Part shown: positions 25,852 to 35,055 of the stretch, one piece after another | Position numbering within the stretch: the stretch's first letter is position 1 | Layout of the letters: the number at the start of each line of letters is the position of its first letter | From: Nocardia cyriacigeorgica | GTDB taxonomy: Bacteria > Actinomycetota > Actinomycetes > Mycobacteriales > Mycobacteriaceae | Reading direction: 5' to 3' | Length of the DNA stretch: 64,000 nucleotides | Assembly (NCBI RefSeq): GCF_029868385.1 | Contig: NZ_JARWNX010000039.1 | Coordinates: forward strand, 1 to 64,000 | Program-made: the position numbers and the translations under genes | Notes under the pieces: model-generated | What the model was told of the DNA's origin: nothing | What the model saw: the letters and a program-made list of their open reading frames with translations, nothing else | Databases searched by the model: none

Positions 25852-26745
25852 ATGACGACGGATCTGACCGCCGATCCCGATCAGGCCACCGCCGCCCCCT
25901 TCGGCCAGGTGTGTGCGCTCACCGAACTCACCACCACCGATCAGGACACGGGGCGCTACGCCGGCACCATCGACCCGATCTGGACGATCGGCCCCAAGGT
26001 GCACGGCGGCACCATGGTCGCCGCGTCGGCGGCCGCCGCGACCAGCTGGCTGCGCACCGTCGACCCCGAACGCACCGCCATGGCGCCCATCGCCGCGAGT
26101 TCCGATTTCCTCGGCGCCCCGGAGCCCGGCGCGGTGGAGTACGAGGTGAGCGTGCGCAAGGTCGGTCGCCAGATCTGTCTGCTCGACGCGACGCTGAGTC
26201 AGGGCGGGCGGGCCATGGTGCGCACCGCGTTCACCTTCGGTCATCTCGACGACGCCGAGACCCCACCCGCCTACGCCCCGTCGCACACCGATATGCCCGC
26301 CGAGCCCGGCGCCACCGCCATCTCGTACGACCCGGATTCGTCGATGGGCCGGATCGTGCACGTCGCACAGGGCGCGGATCTGTGCATCGACGGCGAATGG
26401 GCCAGGTTCCTCGCGGGAGAAACCGGCGAACCGCGACTGCGGCTGTGGATGCGCCCGCGCGAGGGCGATCAGAACGACCCGGACGTATCGATGTACTTCG
26501 CCATGATGGCCGCCGATATGAGCCCACCGGTCCCGGCGAACCTCGGCACCTTCGGCTGGGCGCCGACCGTGCAGATGACCACCTATCTGCGCCGCAGGCC
26601 CGCGCCGGGCTGGCTGCGCATCATCGCCACCACACACGAGGTCGGCGGCCGGATGTTCGACGAGGATCAGCTCGTCATCGATGCCACGGGCGCGGTGGTG
26701 GCGCAGAGCCGCCAGCTCGCCCTGATGCCGACTCCACGCCGGTAG
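25852..26745 (+). CDS. double-hotdog acyl-CoA thioesterase family protein
   Basis: The 297-residue protein has two hotdog-like halves. The first has IDPIWTIGPKVHGGTMVAAS and AASSDFLGAPEPG followed by VSVRKVGRQICLLDATLSQGG; the second has GEPRLRLWMRPREG, GTFGWAPTVQMTTYLRRRPA and GWLRIIATTHEVGGRMFDED. This is the TesB/Acot8-like thioesterase fold (4HBT_3 type), which hydrolyses acyl-CoA. AGGAG is 5 bases before the ATG at 25852, favouring it over the ATG at 25849. It corresponds to Rv0499 by position. Confidence 0.85.
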   Translation: MTTDLTADPDQATAAPFGQVCALTELTTTDQDTGRYAGTIDPIWTIGPKVHGGTMVAASAAAATSWLRTVDPERTAMAPIAASSDFLGAPEPGAVEYEVSVRKVGRQICLLDATLSQGGRAMVRTAFTFGHLDDAETPPAYAPSHTDMPAEPGATAISYDPDSSMGRIVHVAQGADLCIDGEWARFLAGETGEPRLRLWMRPREGDQNDPDVSMYFAMMAADMSPPVPANLGTFGWAPTVQMTTYLRRRPAPGWLRIIATTHEVGGRMFDEDQLVIDATGAVVAQSRQLALMPTPRR

Positions 26746-26819
26746 CGGCGCAGGCGCTCGTCGCGACCGGTCCATGCCGTCCGCGGCCGGACTGTTGGCA
26801 GTACGTCTCGTCGGCCGTC

Positions 26820-26825
26820 TAGCCT
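26820..26825 (+). promoter_or_regulatory. -10 box of a leaderless promoter for proC
   Basis: TAGCCT lies 8 bases before the ATG at 26834. Confidence 0.45.
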
Positions 26826-26833
26826 TATGGCTC

Positions 26834-27652
26834 ATGACCAGAATTGCTGTGATCGGTGGCGGGCGGATCGGCGAAGCGTTGATCGCGGGGTTGCTCGAGT
26901 CCGGGCGGGCCGTCAAGGATCTGGTGGTCGTGGAGACCCACGCGGATCGGGCCGAGGTGCTCGCCGACCGGTTCGGGATCCGGGTGACCGATTCGGTGAC
27001 CGATGCGGCCGTCGGCGCGGATCTGCTCGTCGTCGCGGTCAAACCGGGCGATATCGATTCGGTGCTGGTCGACCTCGGTAAGGCCGAACTCGGCGGCGAT
27101 CGCGATCAGGTGCTGGTCTCGCTGGCCGCTGGCGTGCCGACCGCACGGCTGGAGAACAAGCTACCCGCCGGATTCCCGGTGGTACGGGTGATGCCGAATA
27201 CCCCGATGCTCGTCGGACAGGGTATGAGCGTCGTCGCGCCCGGCCGCTACGCCAAGGCCGACCAGCTCGATCTGGTCTCCGATGTGCTCGGCGCCGTCGG
27301 CAAGGTCGCGGTGGTCCCGGAGACGCAGATGGACGCCGTGACCGCGGTATCTGGTTCCGGGCCCGCGTACTTCTTCCTTGTCGTCGAGGCGATGGTGGAC
27401 GCGGGCGTCGGCCTCGGCCTGACTCGCGACGTCGCCACCCAGTTGGTGGTGCAGACCATGGTCGGCTCGGCGGCCCTGCTCGAGGAATCCGGTCAGCATG
27501 CCGCCGATCTGCGCGCGGCGGTCACCTCACCGGCCGGAACCACGGCTGCGGCGCTGCGCGAACTGGAGCGCGGCGGTGTGCGTTCGGCGTTCCTCGAAGC
27601 CCTGCACGCGGCCAAGCATCGGTCGATGGAACAGGGCATGGCCGCGGAGTAG
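26834..27652 (+). CDS. proC: pyrroline-5-carboxylate reductase
   Basis: ProC reduces 1-pyrroline-5-carboxylate to L-proline with NAD(P)H. The 272-residue protein starts MTRIAVIGGGRIGEALIAGL (dinucleotide-binding loop), and has VVAVKPGDI, the conserved VVRVMPNTPMLVGQGMS, the active-site SGSGPAYFFLVVEAM and the C-terminal VTSPAGTTAAALRELE signature. It is normal in length and corresponds to Rv0500. Confidence 0.97.
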   Translation: MTRIAVIGGGRIGEALIAGLLESGRAVKDLVVVETHADRAEVLADRFGIRVTDSVTDAAVGADLLVVAVKPGDIDSVLVDLGKAELGGDRDQVLVSLAAGVPTARLENKLPAGFPVVRVMPNTPMLVGQGMSVVAPGRYAKADQLDLVSDVLGAVGKVAVVPETQMDAVTAVSGSGPAYFFLVVEAMVDAGVGLGLTRDVATQLVVQTMVGSAALLEESGQHAADLRAAVTSPAGTTAAALRELERGGVRSAFLEALHAAKHRSMEQGMAAE

Positions 27653-27716
27653 CCAGCACATTCCCAGCATACGAACCGATTTCTCACTCCCGTCGCAGCA
27701 ATCCCACTGGTCCCGC

Positions 27717-27722
27717 TAAGCT
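27717..27722 (+). promoter_or_regulatory. possible -10 box before the excisionase-like HTH gene
   Basis: TAAGCT is followed by AAGGAG and a GTG at 27734 and, further on, by GGAGG and an ATG at 27797. Confidence 0.35.
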
Positions 27723-27796
27723 TCAAGGAGCACGTGCGTGTCTGTTCCGCCGGTGGGGAAGCCGGCGGCGCGGACGTGCCGGAGGTCAGTGGTGCG

Positions 27797-28042
27797 ATGA
27801 TGTCTTCGAACAAGATGTCTCCAAGTGGTGGCGGTTCGCCACAGGGACAACCCGTGCTCGGTGGAGGAACCCAGTTCCTCACTGTCGCCGAGGTAGCAAA
27901 TCTGATGCGGGTGTCGAAAATGACGGTGTATCGGCTGGTGCACTCGGGTGAACTACCCGCGGTACGCGTCGGCCGGTCGTTCCGGGTGCATGCCAAAGCG
28001 GTGCACGAATATCTCGAGACGTCCTACTTCGACGCGGGATGA
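27797..28042 (+). CDS. excisionase-family (MerR-like) helix-turn-helix protein (Rv0500A-like)
   Basis: The 81-residue protein is mostly a small winged HTH: FLTVAEVANLMRVSKMTVYR, then LVHSGELPAVRVGRSFRVHA and KAVHEYLETSY. This matches the actinobacterial Rv0500A family of DNA-binding proteins. The ATG at 27797 is chosen because the gene is then close to the mycobacterial size; an in-frame GTG at 27734 preceded by AAGGAG would add 21 residues. It sits between proC and bL37 as in mycobacteria. The target is unknown. Confidence 0.88.
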   Translation: MMSSNKMSPSGGGSPQGQPVLGGGTQFLTVAEVANLMRVSKMTVYRLVHSGELPAVRVGRSFRVHAKAVHEYLETSYFDAG

Positions 28043-28227
28043 GTCGATTACCGGCGCCTGTGTCCGGGCCGGTACGATGGACCCTCGGTTCGTGTTCACG
28101 CACCGCGGCTACCGCATGTTCGTGGCCCAGGTGGCGCGAACATTGGGAGTGAGGCTTGCCGAGCGACCGGACAGTTGGCGTACGTGAGTGCGTGCGCGCC
28201 GAGTAGAGAGAACGCGAGGAACACCCT

Positions 28228-28329
28228 ATGGGTTCTGTGATCAAGAAGCGCCGTAAGCGCATGTCGAAGAAGAAGCACCGCAAGCTGCTTCGTCGTACCC
28301 GCGTGCAGCGGCGCAAACTCGGCAAGTAA
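28228..28329 (+). CDS. ribosomal protein bL37 (AURKAIP1/COX24 domain, Rv0500B-like)
   Basis: This 33-residue, very basic protein reads [20 protein letters not shown] followed by [13 protein letters not shown], the signature of the AURKAIP1/COX24-type peptide found in mycobacterial ribosomes as bL37. It lies between the Rv0500A-like HTH gene and the epimerase, exactly as Rv0500B does. A ribosome binding site GCGAGGA lies about 8 bases before the ATG. A strong terminator follows, so it ends its transcript. Confidence 0.93.
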
Positions 28330-28345
28330 GCACTGATGACAGCAG

Positions 28346-28377
28346 AAGGGCCCGTCACCTGTCAGGTGGCGGGTCCT
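28346..28377 (+). terminator. intrinsic terminator after bL37
   Basis: GGGCCCGTCACCT pairs with AGGTGGCGGGTCC (with G-U pairs) across a short loop and is followed by TTCATTTTG, the most typical Rho-independent terminator in the window. Confidence 0.85.
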
Positions 28378-28527
28378 TCATTTTGAAATACCGAGATTTG
28401 AAACCTGGCGTGTTTCCGGTGACTGAAGTCATCGTTAGAAGCCGGTTAAATCTCCCGGCAGCGGGTAGGGCAGCAGTTAGTCTGGAACGGGAATAAAACC
28501 GAGGGGGCTCGAAGGTGGGACGGCCCG

Positions 28528-29610
28528 GTGCGTATGGACGTTGAGGCTAGTAGGGGCGCACGATTGCCCGACGTGGTGATGGTGACCGGCGCGGCCAGGT
28601 TCTTCGGCGGCAACGTGGTCTCTCGTCTGGCCAAGGACGAGCGGATCTCGCGCGTCATCGCGGTGGATTCACTCACCCCGAGCCCGGAACTGCGCAGGCG
28701 TATGGGCCGGGCCGAATTCATCCGCGCCGATATTCGTAATCCGTTGATCCGCAAGGTGGTCGCGGGCAACGAGGTCGACACCGTCGTGCACACCGCGGTG
28801 CTCTCCCATCCCACCGCGGGCGGTAGCCGCGCCGCCATGAAGGATCTCAACGTTCTCGGCGCCATGCAGTTGTTCGCGGTGTGCCAGAAGGCTCCTGCGG
28901 TGCGGCGGGTCGTGCTGCGTTCCTCGTCTGCCGTGTACGGCGGCAGCGCGAAGGATCCGGCCAAATTCACCGAGGAGATGGGCGCGCGCACGCCGCCGAG
29001 CGGCGCGTTCGCCCGCGACATGATCGAGATCGAAGGTTTCGTGCGCGGACTGGCCCGGCGCCGTCCCGATATCGCCGCGCCGATCCTGCGTTTCGCGCCG
29101 ATCGTCGGGCCACGGCTGGCCGGGCGCGGCGCACAGTTCCTGCGTTCACCACTCACGCCGACCGTGCTCGGTCGTGACGCACGTATGCAGTTGTTGCACG
29201 AAGAAGACGCGGTCGCCGCCCTGGTGCATGCGGCACTCGGTGCACCGGGCGGCACGTTCAATATCGCGGGCGACGGGGCTCTGGCGCTGTCGCAAGCGGT
29301 TCGCCGTGCGGGCCGGGTCGCTATGCCGGTCCCGTGGGGGCTCTTCCGCACCATCGGCCGCACCCTCATGGGTCCGGTGATGCGCGATTTCAGCGCTGAA
29401 CAGCTCGACTACTTCCATTTCGGTTGTGGCCTGGACACCACGCGTATGCGCACCGAGCTCGGATTCGAGCCGCGCTGGACGACGGTGCAGGCGTTCGACG
29501 ACTTCATCGGGGGCGCAGCGCTGCGGCCCATTATCGATCCCACCTGGATCGATGCCGCGGAAAACAAACTGCTCGGCCTGGTAAAGGCCGGTACGGGAGC
29601 ACATACATGA
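28528..29610 (+). CDS. NAD-dependent epimerase/dehydratase (Rv0501/GalE2-like)
   Basis: The 360-residue extended-SDR protein has the Rossmann motif VVMVTGAARFFGGNVVSRLA, then FIRADIRNPLIRKVV, VVHTAVLSHPTAGG, SSSAVYGGSAKD, and a C-terminal region with FNIAGDGALALSQAVRR. The usual catalytic Y-x-x-x-K is not evident, the matching region reading AFARDMIEIE, so activity as a true sugar epimerase is doubtful. The GTG at 28528 follows AAGGTGGGA; an ATG at 28534 is also possible. It overlaps the acyltransferase gene by ATGA. Confidence 0.87.
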   Translation: MRMDVEASRGARLPDVVMVTGAARFFGGNVVSRLAKDERISRVIAVDSLTPSPELRRRMGRAEFIRADIRNPLIRKVVAGNEVDTVVHTAVLSHPTAGGSRAAMKDLNVLGAMQLFAVCQKAPAVRRVVLRSSSAVYGGSAKDPAKFTEEMGARTPPSGAFARDMIEIEGFVRGLARRRPDIAAPILRFAPIVGPRLAGRGAQFLRSPLTPTVLGRDARMQLLHEEDAVAALVHAALGAPGGTFNIAGDGALALSQAVRRAGRVAMPVPWGLFRTIGRTLMGPVMRDFSAEQLDYFHFGCGLDTTRMRTELGFEPRWTTVQAFDDFIGGAALRPIIDPTWIDAAENKLLGLVKAGTGAHT

Positions 29611-30620
29611 ACGATGTAGCGAAAGTGATTCAGCTGCACGATCTCGCCGTGGAACCGCGCCCGCGGTCCGCGCCGCCACGGGACTGGAGCACCGCGGTCC
29701 CCGCCGTCACCTCATTGACCGAACGGCTGGCCGCCGCCGCGCCCGCCGCACCGCAATCGCTGGCGCAGCTGGTGCGCGGAGCGCTCGGCACGCAGATCAG
29801 CAAGACCGCCGAATTCGCCCGCCGTAGGCTGACCGGCGACTATCAGGTCGACGAATTCGGCTTCGACGAGCATCTGCTCGAATCGGTGATACTGCCCGCA
29901 CTGCGCCCGCTCTCGGATTTCTGGTTCCGGGTGCAGGTGAGCGGGATGGAGAACATTCCGGAGGTCGGTGGCGCGCTGATCGTGTCCAACCACGCGGGCA
30001 CCGTTCCGCTGGACGGGCTCATGCTCCAGCTCGCCATCCACGACCATCACCCCAAACAGCGCGCACTACGCCTGCTGGCCGCCGATCTGGTGTTCGAGAC
30101 GCCGGTGCTCGGCGTGCTTGCCCGCAAGGCCGGACACACCCTCGCCTGCCGCCCGGACGCCGAGCGACTATTGCGCTCCGGTGAGCTGACCGGTGTGTTC
30201 CCCGAAGGCTTCAAGGGCGTCGGCAAGCAGTATGCCGACCGGTACAAATTGCAGCGCTTCGGTCGCGGCGGATTCGTCGCGGCGGCGGTGCGCACCGGGG
30301 TGCCGATCATCCCGTGCTCGATCGTCGGATCCGAGGAGATCTACCCCAAGCTCGCCGATATCAAGCCGCTGGCCCGACTACTCGGCTTGCCCTATTTCCC
30401 GGTGACGCCGACCTTCCCGCACCTCGGCCCGCTCGGCGCGGTGCCACTGCCGTCGAAGTGGTACATCGAATTCGGCAAGCCGATCGCCACCACCGGCTAC
30501 GAGCCCGAGGCCGCCGACGATCCGATGACGATGTTCGAGGTCACCGACCAGGTCCGCGAAACCATCCAGCAGACCCTCTACAAACTGCTCACCAAGCGCC
30601 GCAACCCGTTTACGGGGTAG
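29607..30620 (+). CDS. lysophospholipid acyltransferase family protein (Rv0502-like)
   Basis: The 337-residue PlsC-like protein has the acyltransferase motif region ALIVSNHAGTVPLDGLML (His and Asp of the catalytic pair), then LLAADLVFETPVLGVLARKA, the substrate motif TGVFPEGFKGVGKQYADRYK and VPIIPCSIVGSEEIYP. These enzymes acylate glycerolipids at the membrane. Spacing in the H-x-D motif is longer than the textbook HX4D, as in mycobacterial Rv0502 relatives (inference). It is translationally coupled to the epimerase. The terminal PDZ-like or signal regions are absent. Confidence 0.9.
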   Translation: MNDVAKVIQLHDLAVEPRPRSAPPRDWSTAVPAVTSLTERLAAAAPAAPQSLAQLVRGALGTQISKTAEFARRRLTGDYQVDEFGFDEHLLESVILPALRPLSDFWFRVQVSGMENIPEVGGALIVSNHAGTVPLDGLMLQLAIHDHHPKQRALRLLAADLVFETPVLGVLARKAGHTLACRPDAERLLRSGELTGVFPEGFKGVGKQYADRYKLQRFGRGGFVAAAVRTGVPIIPCSIVGSEEIYPKLADIKPLARLLGLPYFPVTPTFPHLGPLGAVPLPSKWYIEFGKPIATTGYEPEAADDPMTMFEVTDQVRETIQQTLYKLLTKRRNPFTG

Positions 30621-30772
30621 AGCGCACACCTGCCCGCTGGACAGGGCGGCCTCGAGGAGCCCGTTCGCGGCCCGGCTGGTGGATTTCCGGGGCGGTTGCG
30701 CATGCCGAAGGTGAACAATGGCCCGGAAGCACAAGCCACCAGAGGGCTGCGAACACGCCACGCCAGCGGCAA

Positions 30773-31804
30773 TCAGACACTACGGCGTCGGGTGATCGCC
30801 GCCGCCACGGCTCCACCGGCCGCGCCGACGGCCAATGCGGTCGGCACGCCGATCTTGGCGGCCTTACGGCCGGTGCGGAAATCGCGGATCTCCCAGCCGC
30901 GGTTCTTGGCGACCTCACGCAGATCCGAATCGGGATTGATCGCGACGGCCGTACCGACCAGCGACAGCATCGGCACATCGTTATGGCTGTCGGAATAGGC
31001 GGTGCAGCGCTTGAGGTTCAGGCCCTCACGGATGGCGAGCGTGCGCACGGCATGCGCCTTGCCGAGCCCGTGCAGAATGTCGCCGACCAGGCGTCCGGTG
31101 AACTTGCCGTCCACGCTTTCGGCCACCGTGCCGAGCGCGCCGGTGAGCCCGAGACGTTTGGCGATCACCTGCGCCAGCTCCACCGGCGTCGCGGTGACCA
31201 GCCACACCTGCTGGCCCGCGTCCAGATGCATCTGGGCGAGTGCGCGGGTGCCCGGCCAGATCTTGTCGGCGATGATCTCGTCGTAGATCTCCTCACCGAG
31301 CGCGGCCAGTTCGGCGGTCGGGCGGCCGGCGATGAATTCCAGCGCCTTCTCCTTACCCGAGGCCATATCGGTGCTGTTCTCCTTGCCCGTGACCCGGAAC
31401 TTCACCTGCTTCCAGGCGATATCGACCAGATCGGAGGTCTTGAAGTATTTGCGGGCAGCCAGACCGCGAGCGAAATGCACGATCGAGGCGCCCTGCACCA
31501 TGGTGTTGTCGACATCGAAGAACGCCGCCGCCGTCAGATCGCGGGGAACCTCCGGCCCCTCGGTCTCCTCATCGGCGGCCGACGCCAGCTCCGCGTCGTG
31601 GAGCGCCAGCGCCGCATCGGCACTGGCCTCACCAGCCAGATTGGCCCGCAGCTCCTCCTCGCTCGGGCCGAACGGGCTGCGCGAGATGCGGGCGAGCTGA
31701 TCGGTCAGGCCCTGGCCGAGTGGGCCCAGGTTCCATCGCGCCGGGAACTCGCCGAACCGTCCAGCGATGAATCCGGTCCTCGCCACCCTCGATCGTTCCG
31801 GCAC
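30773..31804 (-). CDS. HAD-IB family hydrolase (SerB1-like phosphatase)
   Basis: The 343-residue protein has the HAD nucleophile motif [17 protein letters not shown] (motif I), [20 protein letters not shown] (motif II) and [20 protein letters not shown] (motifs III-IV), followed by a C-terminal hydrophobic segment ([18 protein letters not shown]) and a basic end RRRSV that may anchor it in the membrane. HAD-IB members include phosphoserine phosphatase; the exact substrate is open. It is the Rv0505c equivalent. GGAGG 5 bases before the GTG at 31804 fixes the start. The 150 bases between its end and the acyltransferase show no gene. Confidence 0.9.
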   Translation of the reverse strand: MPERSRVARTGFIAGRFGEFPARWNLGPLGQGLTDQLARISRSPFGPSEEELRANLAGEASADAALALHDAELASAADEETEGPEVPRDLTAAAFFDVDNTMVQGASIVHFARGLAARKYFKTSDLVDIAWKQVKFRVTGKENSTDMASGKEKALEFIAGRPTAELAALGEEIYDEIIADKIWPGTRALAQMHLDAGQQVWLVTATPVELAQVIAKRLGLTGALGTVAESVDGKFTGRLVGDILHGLGKAHAVRTLAIREGLNLKRCTAYSDSHNDVPMLSLVGTAVAINPDSDLREVAKNRGWEIRDFRTGRKAAKIGVPTALAVGAAGGAVAAAITRRRSV

Positions 31805-31945
31805 CAGTACCTCCGCCCGTCGCGCTCTGCCGAATTTGCGGTCTCCCGGTGCCCTGCGTGGTTACGCAAGCTGCCTCCTCCGGGCCCGTCGCTCGACCGC
31901 TGTCGAGTCGGAGGGGCCTCTGGTCCCGTCGGCTCGACCGCCGTG
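31805..31945 (-). repeat. dispersed repeat, cluster B (upstream of serB1-like gene)
   Basis: On the minus strand this region holds the repeat half GAGCGACGGGCCCG with CTTGCGTAACCACG (31856-31900), a second half GCACCGGGAG with CGGCAGAG, and two more partial copies of the first half. The 45 bases at 31856-31900 match 32700-32744 on the other strand at 39 positions. The same halves occur in the order 2-1 at 43601-43665. Confidence 0.65.
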
Positions 31946-32106
31946 TTGGATCGCGCCTGACCGGGCCCGTGCGGTGACAGATTCCACTGCCGCCCGGCCG
32001 TGACCTGCCAGGCGCAAGCCACGTCCAACAGTAACCGGATTCCGCCCGCCAGACCCCAGGACCGTGCGCAGCGGCACTCGCGTGGCGAGGGGATTTAATA
32101 ACGTCC

Positions 32107-32391
32107 ATGACCAATCCCACAGAAAGTGCCGGATCCGGTGCGCGTCCGGAGGTGACCCTGCTGACCAGGGCGGGTTGCGGAATGTGCGGTATCGCACTCG
32201 AACAGCTGCGCCTCATCTGCGCCGATTTCGGTATCGAGGTGGCCGTCGTCGACGTCGACGCCGCCGCTGCCACCGACCCTGGCCTGCGCGCGGAATACGG
32301 CGACCGGCTTCCTGTGGTGCTGCTCAACGGTCGTGAGCACAGCTATTTCGACGTCGACGAAGCGCGATTGCGGGCCGACCTGAGCCGTTGA
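32107..32391 (+). CDS. glutaredoxin-family protein (Rv0508-like)
   Basis: The 94-residue protein has a thioredoxin-fold core: VTLLTRAGCGMCGIALEQL with a C-x-x-C active site (CGMC), VVDVDAAAATDPGL, and the cis-Pro region RLPVVLLNGREH. It may transfer electrons from mycothiol or thioredoxin, or carry another redox role. It is the Rv0508 equivalent, just before rex-hemA. An AT-rich TTAATA stretch 6 bases before the ATG suggests a leaderless message. Confidence 0.9.
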   Translation: MTNPTESAGSGARPEVTLLTRAGCGMCGIALEQLRLICADFGIEVAVVDVDAAAATDPGLRAEYGDRLPVVLLNGREHSYFDVDEARLRADLSR

Positions 32392-32451
32392 TCGGCGCGT
32401 CGGGCGGCGCTGCGCTGGTCGCGGGGGAAAATGAGGCCAATTTCACCGACT

Positions 32452-32469
32452 TTGTGCAGGGCTTCACAA
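32452..32469. promoter_or_regulatory. Rex operator upstream of rex-hemACD
   Basis: TTGTGCAGGGCTTCACAA matches the Rex consensus TTGTGAA-N4-TTCACAA at 13 of 14 fixed positions. It overlaps the -35 element of the rex promoter. Rex binds such sites at low NADH/NAD+ ratio and is released when NADH rises; in Streptomyces it controls its own rex-hem operon. Confidence 0.8.
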
Positions 32470-32480
32470 GCGGTTACGGT
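32452..32480 (+). promoter_or_regulatory. rex-hemA-hemC-hemD promoter
   Basis: TTGTGC (32452-32457) and TACGGT (32475-32480) are spaced by 17 bases. Transcription would start about 165 bases before the rex GTG, leaving an unusually long leader for this window. Confidence 0.55.
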
Positions 32481-32509
32481 GGTGGCACGCGACCCGCGGG
32501 CCGAGGATT

Positions 32510-32540
32510 CTCGAGAGCTTTCTCGAGCAGCGTTCTCGAG
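32510..32540. repeat. three phased CTCGAG palindromes in the rex leader
   Basis: CTCGAG occurs at 32510, 32522 and 32535, that is at 12-13 base steps, each preceded by T-rich bases. They lie in the transcribed leader between the Rex-controlled promoter and the rex start. They could form alternative RNA hairpins or bind a protein. Confidence 0.5.
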
Positions 32541-32655
32541 TGTGCCTGGCGCGCGGTGAATCAACCCGACATTCGATCCCGTCACCGGAGCAGCCCGGGA
32601 CGGAGGTCACAGACGAACCGGACCTGATGTTCAGGACGGGCGAGGAGCCGAGGAC

Positions 32656-33579
32656 GTGACAGAGCAACATGAGGCGCCGGGTGGCGTCTCCAAGGCTCTG
32701 CGATCGAGCGACGGGCCCGAGGGCGGCAGCTCGCGTAACCACGAGGCCGCCAATCGTACCCATAAGGACATTCCGCAGGCGACGGTGGCGCGGCTGGCCA
32801 CCTACCTCCGAGTCCTCGCCATGTTGGCCGACGACGGTGTGCTCATCGTATCGAGTGAGGAACTCGCTGTCGCGGCGGGTGTCAATTCCGCGAAGCTGCG
32901 CAAGGACCTGTCGTTCCTCGGCCCCAATGGTGTGCGTGGCGTCGGCTACGACGTCGCCAAGCTGCGGACCAGGATCGAAGACGTGCTCGGCCTGTCGGAG
33001 GGCCACCGCGTGGTGCTGGTCGGTGCGGGGAATCTGGGGCGGGCGCTGGTCGGTTACGGCGGATTCCGGCGCCGCGGTTTCACCGTGGTCGGCATGTTCG
33101 ACAACGATCCAGCGGTGATCGGGCAGTCGGTGGCCGGACATCGCGTACACGACGCCGCCGAGTTGGCCACGGCGGTCACCACCCTCGAACCGACCATCGC
33201 CGTGATCGCCGTCCCCGACGACGCGGCCCAGCAGGTCTGCGATGCGCTCGTCGCCGCCGGGCTGCAATCGATACTGAGCTTCGCCCCCTGTGAGCTGGTG
33301 GTTCCGGCCACGGTGGAGGTGCGCCGGGTGGATCTCGCCGTCGAGATGCAGATGCTGTCGTTCGAGCGGGTCCGCAATGCCGAGACCGAACAGGCCGCGG
33401 TCGGCGACTCGATCCCTGTCGCCCATCCGCTCGGGCCGGGTCGGTCGGCACGCCGGGCGTCGAATACGCATCCGCAGCCCGCGCATCCGGGCCGCGCCCA
33501 TCCGGCAACCCCACAGCATCCGGCAACCTCGCATTCGGCAACGGAGCCAACCAGCAAGGGATCGGTGGTCACACCATGA
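32656..33579 (+). CDS. rex: redox-sensing transcriptional repressor Rex
   Basis: Rex reads the NADH/NAD+ ratio and represses respiration and heme genes. The 307-residue protein has an N-terminal winged helix ([20 protein letters not shown], then [20 protein letters not shown]), a [12 protein letters not shown] link, and a Rossmann NADH domain ([32 protein letters not shown]). Two ends are unusual. Residues about 14-33 ([20 protein letters not shown]) are encoded by a dispersed repeat, and the C-terminal 45 residues are His/Pro-rich with [15 protein letters not shown]. The GTG at 32656 is used. The stop overlaps hemA by ATGA. Confidence 0.94.
   Translation: MTEQHEAPGGVSKALRSSDGPEGGSSRNHEAANRTHKDIPQATVARLATYLRVLAMLADDGVLIVSSEELAVAAGVNSAKLRKDLSFLGPNGVRGVGYDVAKLRTRIEDVLGLSEGHRVVLVGAGNLGRALVGYGGFRRRGFTVVGMFDNDPAVIGQSVAGHRVHDAAELATAVTTLEPTIAVIAVPDDAAQQVCDALVAAGLQSILSFAPCELVVPATVEVRRVDLAVEMQMLSFERVRNAETEQAAVGDSIPVAHPLGPGRSARRASNTHPQPAHPGRAHPATPQHPATSHSATEPTSKGSVVTP
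32700..32744 (+). repeat. dispersed repeat, copy A (inside rex N-terminus)
   Basis: The repeat half GAGCGACGGGCCCG with CTCGCGTAACCACG lies in the first 90 bases of rex and encodes part of a non-conserved N-terminal extension. It matches cluster B upstream of the serB1-like gene at 39 of 45 bases in inverted orientation. Confidence 0.65.
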
Positions 33580-35015
33580 GTGTTCTTCTCGTCGGCATCT
33601 CCCATCGCAGTGCCCCGGTCTCGGTGCTGGAGAAGGTCGCGATCACCGACTCCGATCGGCCCAAGCTGATCGACCGGCTGCTGACGTCGAGCCATGTCTC
33701 CGAGGCGATGATCGTCTCCACCTGCAACCGGGTCGAGGTCTACGCGGTGGTCGACGCCTTCCACGGTGGTCTCGCCGAGGTCGGCGACCTGCTCACCAAG
33801 CACTCCGGTCTGCCGCTGCCGGATCTGACCAAGCACGCCTACGTGCGCTACAGCGAGGCCGCCGCCGAACATCTGTTCGCGGTCTCCAGCGGCCTGGATT
33901 CCATGGTGATCGGCGAGCAGCAGGTGCTCAGCCAGATCCGCAGCGCCTACGCCACCGCCGACGCCCAGCAGGCCGTCGGGCGCACCCTGCACGAACTCGC
34001 CCAGCACGCGCTGCGGGTCGGTAAGCGGGTGCATTCGGAAACCGGGATCGACCGGGCCGGTGCCTCGGTGGTGTCGGTGGCGCTCGATCGCGCGAACACG
34101 GTGCTCGGACCGCTCGCCGGACGGACCGCGGTCGTGGTCGGCGCCGGTGCGATGGGCGGACTCGCCGTCGCGCACCTGTCGCGGGCCGGCATCGACCGCA
34201 TCATCGTCGTCAATCGCACCATGGAGCGGGCCGCGCGCCTGGCCGCCACCGCCGAGACGCACGGTGTCACCGCGGAAGCGATGGAGCTGTCCCGGCTGAC
34301 CGAGGCGATGTCGGTGGCCGATGTGGTGATCACCTGTACCGGCGCGGTCGGCGCCGTCGTGACGCTGGCCGACACCCATACCGCACTGGCCGACCGCAAC
34401 CGTGCGGGTGAGCGTCCGCTGGTGTTCTGCGATCTGGGCCTGCCCCGCGATGTGGAGCACGCGGTGGCCGGGCTACCCGGTGTCACCGTCATCGATATCG
34501 AGACCCTGCAACGCGATCCCGCCGCCGGCGCGGCTGCCGACGACACCGTCGCGGCCCGCACGATCGTGGCCGACGAACTCGCCAAATACCTTGCCGGACA
34601 GCGCATGGCCGAGGTCACCCCGACCGTCGCGGCGCTGCGTCAGCGCGCGGCCGAAGTGGTGGAAGCCGAACTGATGCGGCTGGATTCGCGGCTGCCCGGC
34701 CTGGCAGATCCCGACCGCGACGAGGTCGCGCGCACCGTGCGCCGTGTGGTGGACAAACTGCTGCACGCGCCGACGGTGCGGGTCAAGCAGCTGGCCTCGA
34801 CGCCGGGCGGCGACAGCTATGCCGAGGCGCTGCGCGAACTGTTCGAACTCAAACCCGGTGCGGCGCAGGCGGTTGCCGCGCCGATGGAGATCCATGCGCT
34901 CCCGGCCGGTGGTGAGCGCAATGGCGCGACCTTCGCCGCCGAGGACAGCGAGATCACCTTGGCCGACGATTTCACCGCCGGTCATCTCGGCGACGAAGAG
35001 GAGCAGACGGCGTGA
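33576..35015 (+). CDS. hemA: glutamyl-tRNA reductase
   Basis: HemA reduces glutamyl-tRNA to glutamate 1-semialdehyde, the first step of C5 tetrapyrrole synthesis. The 479-residue protein has [19 protein letters not shown], the catalytic Cys in [14 protein letters not shown] (C50), [20 protein letters not shown], and an NADPH domain with [16 protein letters not shown] and [15 protein letters not shown]-terminal dimerisation helix follows, then an acidic tail. It is co-translated with rex and followed after 40 bases by hemC. Confidence 0.97.
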   Translation: MSVLLVGISHRSAPVSVLEKVAITDSDRPKLIDRLLTSSHVSEAMIVSTCNRVEVYAVVDAFHGGLAEVGDLLTKHSGLPLPDLTKHAYVRYSEAAAEHLFAVSSGLDSMVIGEQQVLSQIRSAYATADAQQAVGRTLHELAQHALRVGKRVHSETGIDRAGASVVSVALDRANTVLGPLAGRTAVVVGAGAMGGLAVAHLSRAGIDRIIVVNRTMERAARLAATAETHGVTAEAMELSRLTEAMSVADVVITCTGAVGAVVTLADTHTALADRNRAGERPLVFCDLGLPRDVEHAVAGLPGVTVIDIETLQRDPAAGAAADDTVAARTIVADELAKYLAGQRMAEVTPTVAALRQRAAEVVEAELMRLDSRLPGLADPDRDEVARTVRRVVDKLLHAPTVRVKQLASTPGGDSYAEALRELFELKPGAAQAVAAPMEIHALPAGGERNGATFAAEDSEITLADDFTAGHLGDEEEQTA

Positions 35016-35055
35016 GCGGGTCAACGGCCGGCGACGGCGCCCAAGAGGAGACAGC

